The notes beneath the pieces were generated by a model. The model was not told where the DNA came from and searched no databases. It saw nothing but the letters and a program-made list of their open reading frames with translations. A stretch of DNA of 64,000 nucleotides from Sordaria brevicollis. Taxonomy: Eukaryota > Ascomycota > Sordariomycetes > Sordariales > Sordariaceae. The DNA lies in assembly GCA_033439795.1 (NCBI GenBank), contig JAUTDP010000003.1, forward strand, positions 1,488,001 to 1,552,000, read 5' to 3'. How positions within the stretch are numbered: position 1 is the first letter of the stretch; each line of letters opens with the position of its first letter. This document shows positions 24,101-33,249 of the stretch, piece by piece. The translations under genes and the position numbers were made by a program.

Positions 24101-24497
24101 CGCCGCCGACCCCGACAGGAAATTCCTCAAGCCACTTGGCCACTTGATCAAGCCGCTGAGTCGGGGCGTCGACATCAACATCAAGAACGACGAAAGGCGA
24201 ACGGCTGCTTCGTACCTGGAGGAGCTGATGGTGTTGAAGGAGGTAGACGAAGAACATAGGGATGCGCCGCCTACGAGCGAACCCAAGATGAAGGTCAAGA
24301 AGATCAATGATGCTGTCAAGACGTTGAGGAGTAGGATCGAGTTGGTGCCAGAGGAACAGCCAGCAGAGGGGAAGAGTAAGGGTGAGGGGAGGTTGATGAT
24401 CAAGTGGTTGGTGCCCAAGGGAGCGGCGGGGAATAGGATGCCGCCGTTTCCGGTGCCGGCGAGGGTGAGGGAGAGGGAGAGGTATGCTTACTTTTAG
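21132..24497 (+). CDS. F-box and ankyrin-repeat protein
   Basis: A single exon of 1121 aa starting at an ATG in context AGCCATGGC. Residues about 4-50 (PELPTELIHIIASYLPRPCDLSALARTNQRLY) form an F-box-like motif that would bind Skp1 in an SCF ubiquitin ligase. Ankyrin repeats follow: near residue 255 (PIHIAAKEGHNAVIQKLLEHGADI), 350, 387 (TPLYFACAKGHWDTVVPYLIEKGADI), 552 (TPLCMAARFHVTSAVRALLKAGANP), 640, 895 and 960, separated by degenerate repeats. Two strongly acidic stretches (about 168-185 and 218-245) precede the repeats. The architecture suggests substrate recruitment for ubiquitination; the target is unknown. Fungal genomes hold many divergent members of this type. The next two genes on the same strand are HET-domain genes. 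Confidence 0.9.
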   Translation: MAPPQLPELPTELIHIIASYLPRPCDLSALARTNQRLYCIINKILYTQAVKPGSDPQPLLWAARNGVPVTLDKAICAGAKANHPFEFVLSRKAWELVCILERAAAPNRNSDFEDWNWVPSPAYNPYENSGHRDLYDIMGTMRSNLPPYMSANQNPQNTIIDLVEHGHLDDDQDEDGSDDDPLWDDPISLNAGPPPGAGGLVGHFLGNLVQAVANNHNPFNDDEDEEDGVDPDDLTDEDSEVDEWVHNIRSRGITRRCAPIHIAAKEGHNAVIQKLLEHGADIHLAAEWYCSCRPPLSLWETRELEAAGTLRENLDSSYWPAVHLAMCFSRFDTAKFLIERGALKNIPKGHLRFTVLHQAASIGNLDMLKYIVEAGKDTWPTVDVEDDMGLTPLYFACAKGHWDTVVPYLIEKGADIDKEFEVDLWEFKATTTLLGEACYLGHYDRALKLIELGADVKHELEFNQLTFGRRHRLDEAEDEADEADEGIKKMPLLHVCCTAPRPKDDDHGYAATTRSTGLRLYKNEEPTALERVALIQKLLAAGTPIDQTWDGGNGETPLCMAARFHVTSAVRALLKAGANPHILDKNGRNPLMATLHHPLGEEGWTTFAECFPSSCRPDKAPEIVRLLLDAGVPVNHQDSQGRTALHLVFRPRRAYELGVAADALCNILRLLFDAGIDPCIRDNENNPVIKNALRWDYGRAADLLIQFHGPTIGSHLTPAEFRKYYLMMAEAETPNRYSSYIHGSSDSATSFELLLDVDRSHYLTSDKSLLFDLMKKGHQMPECFKAAERLAKRGLHRMNLTLDEKRRLIKLSIDNDLPRLLIEAVNAAVHTFEPSVLQEKSVLERALLDIIRHPRRLNFSEPMIAHLVNAGADLHRSSPYKLDNEESSTAPPTALMSPLYAAIRYGHVKVVKHMLSKQPIRGNAQARLTPYLHQAVNLDKAVRQKWPVRSQQDEATTRSDMVRALIEAGADPTLLNESLDTALSLLLKGLAADPDRKFLKPLGHLIKPLSRGVDINIKNDERRTAASYLEELMVLKEVDEEHRDAPPTSEPKMKVKKINDAVKTLRSRIELVPEEQPAEGKSKGEGRLMIKWLVPKGAAGNRMPPFPVPARVRERERYAYF

Positions 24498-25880
24498 GCT
24501 GGTGTGGTTTGTGTGATATTGGTGTTGGGGCGTAAAGGTCTAGATATGTTTTACATATGTCGTATGGGTTGTCTGTACATGTTCGTTTTGCCCGTTCAGT
24601 ACATGGTCGGATGGAGGATGGTATACATTTGTTTTTAGTATGAGATGGAGCAAACTGTTTTCACCTAGCGCTTCAGGCCATTTCGAAGCGTGTTGTCTGC
24701 CTCGCGGGGATTCTTGGATTCTCAGTGCTAACGGTTTGCATAGGGTTCTTGGCTACGTCTTCACCTCAGTCGCTCACTACTCGACAAACGAAGACGCTGG
24801 GAAGGCGCCGGGTCTTGGTCATGGGTTGAGGCTGCCTGATGACCCGAATGTCTACTTGAGAAGTAGCAAGCGGTAAGCTTTGGCATGGCTGTGACGGAGC
24901 GAAGGAACTCATGGCGCCGTGCCCGACCCAAGTCGAAGATGGGGAAAGGACCACCCCTCAGCTACCTTCCACAAAAGGTGATGAAATGGGCTTCAGCGCT
25001 CGAATCGGAGGAACTCTTCAACTTCCTCTCGTGCCCAACCCAAATTGTCGTTGAAGGGGTTTGTCGGGTTCGTTTCTGAGGTTCCTCATTGTTCTCAAAA
25101 CTTGCACCATTCAATCTCAGAAGTCGAAAAAAAGCGCGATGTTCAACGATCGTCAATCTCAACCGCTCGACCTCCTGTCAGCTGGCGCCGTGCCGTGGTG
25201 TCTATCCAACGTTCCCTAAATTCATCGACACATTCCTCACTGGCTCAAATCTGTGTGTTTGGCCGCTCCGGTTCCGTTCCTCCTGTTCTTTTCCACATCT
25301 CCAGAGTCCAAAGATTCTCGTTGTCGCCGTTTCGTCGCCATCAGGTCTTCATGGAGTGGTCCAGAAACAGCAAATGTGGATTTCGACGAGCCTCCGAAAG
25401 TTCGGCATCAAACATGGTTACAACCAAACACTGTGCAAGATGCAAGTCGATGTTACTTTGCATCAGAAGTTTGAGAATCGCGACTCCATGACTGGCTGAC
25501 GTTGGCATAGGGCTAGAGATATTTTCCCCACGTTCACGTTCGGTTTAGTTTACTTTGGCCAAAAGGCTTCGCCAAGGTCGGGTCGGGTTATCTTTGGCCA
25601 CCCAGTCTGGCCGACCTCAACTTGCCTTACACATCGTGAAAACGGAACTTCTCCCTCGAGAACCATCTTTGGCAAGGTTTTCCAAGTCCTGCCAGCAAGG
25701 ACACCATGTAAGTTTGAGCTTCTACATAGGGCGGAAAGCCGACCTAGTCCCACTTCCATATCAGGATTGCTGACAGCCGCCTCTAGCTGATCTTGCTCCA
25801 GAGTCCCAGCTTGACCGAGGAAACCAGCCATACGCCAGCAACAATCACACCTTGCCTTGAGCTCTCCGGATTTCGCAATC
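24498..25880. other. intergenic region, no gene seen
   Basis: It contains the 3' flank of the F-box/ankyrin gene and the upstream region of the first HET gene. Several overlapping short ORFs of unconvincing composition are present. Confidence 0.5.
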
Positions 25881-26312
25881 ATGGGAAAGCATCAATCTTG
25901 CATTCACGGTGCCACGGACACTGAGAACCTGCCACCAACCGCCCGTTATTCACTCAGGCATGGCAAAACCGGCAAAATAGTGGTCACCCGCTTGCCACTC
26001 GCCTCCGAAAGTTCGAGGCTTTTGGTCAAAAAGCTACCGCTTCTTCCACCTCGTCCGTCTCGCTGGCTGAACCCGAGCTATCCGGAATCCGAAACAATGG
26101 GGAATTACCAATCTTGCACTCACGGTGCCACGGATGCCTGGAGTATTCCAGCCACCGATGATTCACTCGAATACGGCAAGCAGGATGAACTAACGGTTGC
26201 CCATTGGTCATCCGCCTCCGACAACTCTTCACTCAGTTTGATCAACAACTCATCTGCTTCGGGAAACAACATGCATAATTTCCATTTAGGGGAAAAGTCT
26301 CGAGGCATTTGT
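25881..26312 (+). repeat. tandem duplication of the first 72 codons in the first HET gene
   Basis: The sequence from ATG 25881 and from ATG 26097 aligns at an offset of 216 nt (72 codons). The best conserved part is the first 30-odd bases, encoding MGKHQSCIHGATD and MGNYQSCTHGATD, and similarity then decays toward the ends of the units. Confidence 0.8.
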
Positions 26313-27365
26313 GAACGATGCAACGCAATCGATCTTCGGCAGATTTTGTCCACCCCTAGCCGCCCCAATCACCCTCGCAGCATGGAAATATGGCACCTCG
26401 GCGAAGTCGACAGTTACGATTGTGCCCTATGTTCTTTCTTCACTGAGATTCGTCGGCGTTGGTTATATTGGTCTTATTTTGAACCCTCGGCACCATACCC
26501 GGATCACGGCTTTCACATACGTCGTTACGTCCTGGCTCGCAAAGGGGTGTGTTCCCTCACATTGTTTGCTATCGATGAGATGAAGGGTACTTCTGGACTG
26601 CTGTCCGGTGAAGTTGATCCCAAAACGAGCACAAACATGGATAACCCATGGTGGTTTCTCCCCGAGCCCTCATCGCTGGTACCCATAGACCGCTGGATAT
26701 GTTCTGATCCGAGCCTTAAGCTGAAAGCTTTGCCCCTTTATCCTGCGTTGATAAATTATCCGTTATTGCGCGCTTGGATCCAGGAATGCGAGGGCCACTC
26801 TGCGTGTGGACGGCATGCGAATGCCAACCTCAACCAACTTCACAGAGGACCGGTCATTCGCGCAATCGACTGTAAAACACGCACAATAGTCGAGCTCCTA
26901 CCAAATGACAAATACTTGGCTCTGAGCTATGTGTGGGGGCGTAGAACAATGACAAAGCCAAAGGTCACTCGTCCCAAGGATACTGAACACCTGAGGGAGT
27001 CACTGCACATTTCCGACAGAATTAAGTTGCTGGAAGAGAACATGCCTGCGGTCATTGAGAATGTACCTGAGGTAGTTGAGGACGCACTTCTTGTTGTTGA
27101 ACAACTTGGAGAACGATATCTGTGGGTTGATCAATATTGTATTGACCAGAACAACGCCCAGGATAAACATCACCAGATCAGAAATATGGATACCATCTAC
27201 GAACGAGCGTACGCGACAATCGTGCCATTTTCCGGTGAACATTCAGGTCTTCCACTTCCAGGTGTTACTACATCAAGGTGCCAACAACCACGATTTCAAT
27301 CTCCGGAAACTACGCTGCTGGGTTTCAAGGCTGGCATAAGCAGTTCCATGGTTAAGTCTTCGGTA

Positions 27366-27368
27366 TGA
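27366..27368 (+). other. premature TGA codon in the first HET gene
   Basis: TGA occupies the position of the Trp codon conserved in the tandem paralogue. The frame is open for 495 codons before it and 433 codons after it. ATG follows immediately (TGAATG), but no splice junction pair removes the stop without deleting conserved sequence. Confidence 0.85.
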
Positions 27369-28670
27369 ATGAAGAGAGGTTGGACGTTTCAAGAAGGTCT
27401 TCTCTCGCGAAGACTCCTTTATTTTACGAATGACCAAGTATACTTCGTTTGCGCGGAAGGAGCCTGGGTCGAAAGCCTGACTCCAAGCCCGAGATTTTAC
27501 GACTTTACCGAGACCCATTATGACAACTCACCACTCAGCCAAGCGCATGCAATCATGAAGTCGCTAGCACCATTACGTCGAGATCCTGAGAGCAGTCAGA
27601 ATAGCGCCAACATCACGCTCAATGGCCTCTTGGAGTACATTCGCCAATACACCATGCGGGAACTCTCCTTCGAAGCCGATGTCTTAGATGCCCTCAGAGG
27701 TTTATTATCACGCTCAAGCATATACACTTATTGGGGAATGCCGGTGTATGCACCGCAGTTCAATAAAAGCCACCTCCCATCGCGTCAATCTACCGGCAGT
27801 GGTTTTCTCGAAAATCTCCAACACAGGGATCTTGACGGTCTGTTCCTGACGTGTCTGTTCTTCAAGTTTCACCGGCAATCCTACGTCCGATGCAGTAGGC
27901 CTCGCAATGGGTTTCCCAGTTGGTCATGGGTCGGTTGGTGCTCATGGTTCGGCTGGATGATTCCCGTTAGGTTCAAACATGTCAACTCCGGCGCGGATGT
28001 GCACGAGGCAAATGCGACTGTGCTCGGCGCCGAAGACGCCAAAGGCTCCATCATCCCGCTGCCACGTCTCGTGTCTCAAGCAAAGACACCAGCAAAAGGC
28101 AACAAACCGTCCACCGTTATACCCGAGCTGACAACTTACCTCTGGTTAGAGGGCGACGTCCTTTCATTGCGATTCCATTGTGAGGTTGACAAAACTGGCG
28201 AAATCGTTGGAGAAGTTGGATTTTGCCTCCGCCATCCATGCTTCAACGACGATACAGCGCGTTATGATCCTTGCTGTTTATCCAATAAAAGGCCGCGAGC
28301 GGACTGCAGAGGGACAATGGATATAGCGCGGCTTTTTGACGAAGGACAAGACGTTGTGATTGAGTTCTGGAAGACTTTTCACGTCTTTCACAGATTCCAA
28401 AAACCATGGGAGTGCCTGCTCACGTCCACGGCGTATGGAAGGGCATACCACTTTTTGATCCTTGAGAGAATGGACGAACCGGAAAACCACGTCATGACGG
28501 CCTTGCCCAGGCGCTTTTCTTCTTCCTCTTCTCCTCCCTCTTCTTCATTATCCTCTTCTTACAGATGCGTGGGAACTCTCCGTGTTGAAGATGGCCCGCT
28601 CAAGAAAGAGTTACTCGAGCGGATGATGGCGATGGTGCCGCATGAGCGGAGGAAGATTAGGTTGGGGTAG

Positions 28671-29708
28671 GGGGCTGTCTTACGTATCGAGCCAATCCGG
28701 GCATATCTGATTACGTTTAAGTCCTCAGCTCGATCTCTGGGCCTACCTTATCCCCCAGCGCAATGATGGTCTACCGTCAGATTTTCTTGTCAGCTGGTAT
28801 ATAAACCTGAAAGGTACCTAGCAATTACATGCTTGGGATCACTTTTCGAGCGTGTCATTGCAATGGGGAAGGTTTTCACCGAATCCTTGCTTTCCCCAAA
28901 GATTTGCACAAGTTGATCCAGTCACCTGAGAGGCCAATGGGGAGCCCATCAAGCACCTCTACTGACTGGCTGTCATTTAAGCGTTGAGGGAGCCCAACGG
29001 AGCCCGGCGACGGTGGTGAGCCTAAAATTCATGATTCACCTCTTAGCTCCTGTCTAACGCGTCTTCTCATTGGTCATTAGCGGCGGCCTTGTTTACAGAT
29101 ACACATCTGCCGTTCTGCTTCATCCCGTCTGGTTGCTTTCCCACTCGCCTTCAAAATCATCCATGGGCAATTCGAGAAATGAATGGGCATATATGGCATT
29201 CTTTCTCTTGGCTTCAACATCATCCTTCAGCATCATCGTTCTTTCTATTCTACTTTCCCACCATAGGCACCAAACGACATTGAGGCTCTTCTGTCTCTAC
29301 TCGGAAGTTGCGCCCATCAAGGCTTCCACGTTTCAGTTGTAAACCTCCTCGCTGTTTTTGAGAAAGAGATTCTCCCACTTCAAGCCTTGAGACGTAATTA
29401 TATTGGTTCATTCACCGATTCGCCCTCCTCTCTTCTCCATTCTCGTTACAAAGCACCCCGCCTCCTCGACCAAGTGGCCGCCATCACTTGACGACCGGTC
29501 CTGTCGTAGTCGCTATTGGTTACTCATTATATTCTATCGCTCATCCAGCATCTACGAGTTTTTGTGTTGCCGCATCAGGCACTGTGGCTTAATCTGTCAG
29601 GTCCCATTGAGTGACGTTACCAAGGGCGGATTTTCTCAAGGAAGACCACCGGGTACCTTCTTTTCCCGCCTCATCTTCCGAAACTCCATCCCTTGCTCTC
29701 TTGCCACC
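28671..29708. other. intergenic region between the two HET genes
   Basis: It holds the 3' flank of the first HET gene and the promoter and leader of the second. The frame of the second gene is open upstream of its ATG back to about 29403, but no ATG occurs there, so this part is taken as 5' leader. Confidence 0.5.
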
Positions 29709-32183
29709 ATGGACACCAACAACGCTTCGCCGGGAAGCCATGCGTTGGAGACTCAGAGACACCAGATTACCGGTCTCAGCCAATTTCTCGCCATGGTTCC
29801 CTTCTTTGCTTCCCCTTCGCAGCCTCAGGAGGAAAATGATGACGCGGATTTATCGGATCTCTGCCAGCGTTGTAGAGAGATTGACCTCAACCTTATTTTC
29901 AACAGGGGGAGCCGACCCCGACGGACCATATCATCAATCCTGTCTTCTTCCTGGCACTCTATACATCCCAAGCTTTCGTCGCTTCGTGATACCGCTCGCG
30001 ACTATTGCCTCCGCGCTGTAGGCCGAGAAGACCTCCGTTCCTTGATATATAACATGCTGGACGGCATGGAAAAATCGTTGGTCCCGTCCAGCCAAACTGT
30101 TCTGTGTTTAGGCCAGCTCGACGGGGAATCTTCATGCGCGCTTTGCCGTTTCTTCGCCTCCATGCGACGCCATAATCCCTCCCTTCAACCACCAACTGGT
30201 CCTTACCATCTACGGAGGTATGACATGCTTTGCGTTTCTGGTGAGGGTTGGAAATGGGATTACAAGCAAAGTTTCCCACTGTGGGCTGTTGAACAGGGTT
30301 CAGGGGATGAATTTGAGGATCACCACCCTGGTTACTATACCACACCACGTGGCAGTATCGGCTCATGGATTCTCCCCACACGCTCAACACCGGACCCTTC
30401 CCCCTTTCTTGAAGCTCTTCCGGTCATTGACACGTCCGTCAATTATCCCTTATTACGCCGGTGGATCGAGGGCTGTGAGGGCCATTCGATCTGCCAAAAG
30501 ACGCCCCTGGATTTCGAACCCACCCGGGGGCGGAAGAGACCGCCCATACGTGGGATCAACTGCACAACACGCAGAATTGAAATGATTGCGGATGACGACA
30601 CATATCTTGCGCTTAGCTATGTTTGGGGCAACATGTCCTTGCCGGCGGTCAATGGCGAGGAAAATAACCGATCCCTTCCAGCAACTGCTATAAGGGTTGT
30701 CGAGGATGCGATGATGGTTGTTAAGGAGCTTGGACACCGCTATCTTTGGGTTGATCAATACTGCATCGATCAGAATGACGAGAAGAACAAAGAGGCTCAA
30801 ATTGGAAACATGGATCAAATCTACGAACGAGCGCATGCAACCATTGTCGCTTTCTCCGGTATCAACTCATCCTGTGGACTTCCCGGTGTGAACGGCTCAT
30901 CAAGGATCCAGCAATATCACTTCAACTCATCCAAGATGAATCTCATAGGTTTGACGCCTGGATTAACTGCCAAGGTGGCTAAAGCCTCAGTTTGGACGCA
31001 AAGAGGGTGGACTTTTCAGGAAGCTCTGCTTTCAAGGAGGCTGCTCATCTTTGCCCAAGATCAAGCGTATTTCCTTTGTGCTTCTGGGCATTGGGCAGAG
31101 GGATGCACTCCGGGTCTACCAGGGTATCTTGATCATGATCCATGGGTATACCCCCCGGACCTGGAGCCCTTCGGTTGCCTCGGCAACCAACTCTTGACGG
31201 ATTCCATTAGACCCCTACCAAGATCCCATAACAGTCGATACGGGACAAAGATCCACATGGACGTCGAGAAATTGCTACACCATATCGCCGCGTACAGTAG
31301 GCGCCAGCTAGGCTTCCAAGCTGACGCGCTGAATGCCTTCCGAGGCCTGCTTTCACGAGCCAGTATTCTTACCTATTGGGGGATGCCTGTGCACGAACTT
31401 GATACCGAAAGCAGTGTTCCCCGGGACACCGAGATTGCGAGTTTCTTTTTCCGATACTTTTTCTGGAACCCGGTCCCGGGCACCGCAAGCAGAGTGAACG
31501 ACAATGCACACGACCGCCGCGAGGAATTTCCGAGTTGGTCATGGCTTGGTTGGAGGACGCCCGTCAAGTTTGACAACCCGGGCCGGTACGTGCCCTCGTT
31601 CCTGATGGAGACGACCGTGCAAGTGGAAGAGATGGACGGCTGCCTCATCTCGTTATCTGACTTGATAATTCAAGCAGTCAAACAGGAGGATCCCTCGAGC
31701 GTCATCCCTGAGAAAACACCCTACCTGTGGCTCGAAGGCCCCGTGTTCACGTTGGGATTCCAGCCTAGCGCTAGCGCTGGCGATGGCGATAGCCCTAGCC
31801 AAATCAGCTTTTGCATCAATCATCCACTGGGCTATGGTGATTTCCCGTGCGAAATGAAGGCTGGCTGCGAACCGCGAAAGGATAGGGCAAAACTTGAGTT
31901 CTGGAAAGTGGAGACGGAGGACGACAGCAAGCTGAATCACATCGTTTTCCGGTACGATGTTGTGAAATGTGAGGATACGCGAAGGAGTACACTCAACAAG
32001 ACGTGGCAATGTCTTTTGGTTCATCCCCACCATTTTCTCATTTTGGAGGAAGCTGCACATGGTGATGATGTATGGTACTGTGTCGGTACGGTCAGATTCG
32101 GAGATACACCTGAAAACCGCGACCACGAAAAGAAGCTGAAGGAAGCGGTTCCGTGGTCGCAGAAGAGGATAAAGCTTGGATGA
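29709..32183 (+). CDS. HET-domain (heterokaryon incompatibility) protein
   Basis: A single exon of 824 aa starting at ATG 29709, which has the strong context GCCACCATGG. The N-terminal part has paired Cys motifs (LCQRCREIDL and SSCALCRFF) shared with the upstream paralogue. The HET domain starts with TYLALSYVWG near residue 297. HRYLWVDQYCIDQNDEKNKEAQIGNMDQIYERAHATIV and WTQRGWTFQEALLSRRLL (near residue 430) follow. HET proteins act after hyphal fusion between genetically different strains and induce programmed cell death, often signalling through TIR-like chemistry of the HET fold. The C-terminal half is conserved with the paralogue but has no named domain. No signal peptide or membrane segment. 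The frame is intact, unlike the upstream copy. Confidence 0.92.
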   Translation: MDTNNASPGSHALETQRHQITGLSQFLAMVPFFASPSQPQEENDDADLSDLCQRCREIDLNLIFNRGSRPRRTISSILSSSWHSIHPKLSSLRDTARDYCLRAVGREDLRSLIYNMLDGMEKSLVPSSQTVLCLGQLDGESSCALCRFFASMRRHNPSLQPPTGPYHLRRYDMLCVSGEGWKWDYKQSFPLWAVEQGSGDEFEDHHPGYYTTPRGSIGSWILPTRSTPDPSPFLEALPVIDTSVNYPLLRRWIEGCEGHSICQKTPLDFEPTRGRKRPPIRGINCTTRRIEMIADDDTYLALSYVWGNMSLPAVNGEENNRSLPATAIRVVEDAMMVVKELGHRYLWVDQYCIDQNDEKNKEAQIGNMDQIYERAHATIVAFSGINSSCGLPGVNGSSRIQQYHFNSSKMNLIGLTPGLTAKVAKASVWTQRGWTFQEALLSRRLLIFAQDQAYFLCASGHWAEGCTPGLPGYLDHDPWVYPPDLEPFGCLGNQLLTDSIRPLPRSHNSRYGTKIHMDVEKLLHHIAAYSRRQLGFQADALNAFRGLLSRASILTYWGMPVHELDTESSVPRDTEIASFFFRYFFWNPVPGTASRVNDNAHDRREEFPSWSWLGWRTPVKFDNPGRYVPSFLMETTVQVEEMDGCLISLSDLIIQAVKQEDPSSVIPEKTPYLWLEGPVFTLGFQPSASAGDGDSPSQISFCINHPLGYGDFPCEMKAGCEPRKDRAKLEFWKVETEDDSKLNHIVFRYDVVKCEDTRRSTLNKTWQCLLVHPHHFLILEEAAHGDDVWYCVGTVRFGDTPENRDHEKKLKEAVPWSQKRIKLG

Positions 32184-33131
32184 ATTGGTTTCAATAGCGC
32201 CGAGAGTGGTGGAGGAAAGCTGCCAAGGGATGAAATTGGGGCCATTCCAGAAGTAGGACAAAGGCGGATATGGTAATCCGGATGGTGCAGATTGTTTACG
32301 GCTTGGTGCTATCTATGTTTCGTGATCCTCTTCGACTTTTCAAGCACCTACAAGAGTTCGTCCTGATCTTACGATATGTACCATTTGCTATAAAACATAC
32401 CCTTTGGAACGACAATCAGGGAGCTCATTACATGCTTTCCACAAGAGCTTCAGCTGTATCTCGATACTTATACCACAAATGAACTGGGAAGGGAAAGAAT
32501 CCGCGACGCACGCCTCGTTTCCCCCCAACAGCGCAAGTCCAACACCCATCAATCATCGTAATATAATTCTAGTAGGGTAGATTTTCATGTGAAAAGCCAC
32601 ATGTACTGGGTGGAATCCGGAATTTTGCGAAAGCTTCGTCAATAACAATTGAGGTGATGGCTACAAGTAAGGACGGGTTCCGGACTTGGCACGGCCCGGG
32701 TGGGGAAGCATCTTCCGGGAAATTCCCGGAGGGGCCGGAGTTGTGGGGTACACATGCAGGCGGGATACGAGGGTACGTCAGCAGCTGCACCAACCTCAAT
32801 GCCAAAACATCATCTCTTCAACTTCAACCCAACATCAATCTGGTCCCCAAAAACCTGTGAGGATAAAGCATGCCATTACCGAATCGCAAGCGGGAATCGT
32901 GTAGGAGACAATTCGACCACCCTAAAACTCGAAAAAGTCATATACGAGATTACTTTTTCTTCCTTCTCTCTTCGACATTCAGCACGATAATTTCACGAGG
33001 ACTGGATATCATCTTCACGGACACCGGGGACAACGGATATGAACTGAGAAGGAATAGCTGAAATTCCATGCAAACAGACTCCCAAAAGCCATCCAAGATA
33101 CAAACACATCCCGACAAATAGTTATCAAAAA
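32184..33131. other. intergenic region before the Helitron
   Basis: Normal composition and no gene seen. It includes the 3' flank of the second HET gene and the palindrome at 32714-32730. Its last base (33131, A) is the host base next to the Helitron 3' end. Confidence 0.5.
32714..32730. promoter_or_regulatory. perfect 17-nt palindrome with CGG/CCG half-sites
   Basis: TCCGGGAA, one central A, TTCCCGGA. The CGG-N7-CCG spacing resembles binding sites of fungal Zn2Cys6 factors. It sits about 530 bp after the second HET gene. No function is shown. Confidence 0.3.
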
Positions 33132-33143
33132 CTAGTGTTCGGC

Positions 33144-33167
33144 GGGAGGACAATTCGTTATCCTCCC
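33144..33167 (-). repeat. Helitron 3'-terminal hairpin
   Basis: GGGAGGA and TCCTCCC form a perfect 7-bp stem around a 10-nt loop. The stem ends 8 nt before CTAG (33132-33135) on the minus strand. Helitrons carry such a hairpin about 10 nt inside a CTRR end as the transposition terminator. Confidence 0.75.
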
Positions 33168-33185
33168 CCCTTCCCCGGCTCTCAA

Positions 33186-33238
33186 GCTACGTGCTCCTAT
33201 TGGTTAGATAGGCTACGTACTCTTATTGGCTGTGAAAG
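33186..33238 (-). repeat. two tandem CCAAT-containing units inside the Helitron 3' end
   Basis: Two copies of GCTACGTRCTCYTATTGG lie 26 bp apart (from 33186 and 33212). On the minus strand each contains CCAAT. They are imperfect and the differences are transitions, consistent with light RIP. Confidence 0.6.
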
Positions 33239-33249
33239 GTAGTCTACTA

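Larger units (their letters stand above)
25881..28670 (+). pseudogene. HET-domain (heterokaryon incompatibility) gene interrupted by one in-frame TGA
   Basis: One continuous frame of 930 codons is broken only by TGA at 27366-27368 (codon 496). Upstream lies an N-terminal Cys motif (ICERCNAIDL, then YDCALCSFF) and the HET domain, with KYLALSYVWG near residue 343 and LWVDQYCIDQNNAQDKHHQIRNMDTIYERAYATIV. Downstream the frame continues with RGWTFQEGLLSRRLLYF and 430 further codons without a stop. The neighbouring paralogue has VWTQRGWTFQE where this gene has V-stop-MKRGWTFQE, so the stop replaces the Trp codon TGG. As written it encodes either a 495-aa truncated HET protein or a nonsense allele. 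The first 72 codons are tandemly duplicated, each copy starting MGxxQSC, an N-myristoylation-like start. HET proteins trigger cell death on fusion of unlike strains. The gene is otherwise not RIP-degraded. Could also be a sequencing error or a readthrough gene. Confidence 0.85.

Noticed and set aside
27363..27420. Intron hypothesis to remove the TGA in the first HET gene (GTATGA as donor)
   Set aside because: Homology with the paralogue is continuous on both sides of the stop, and any usable acceptor would delete the conserved RGWTFQE motif.
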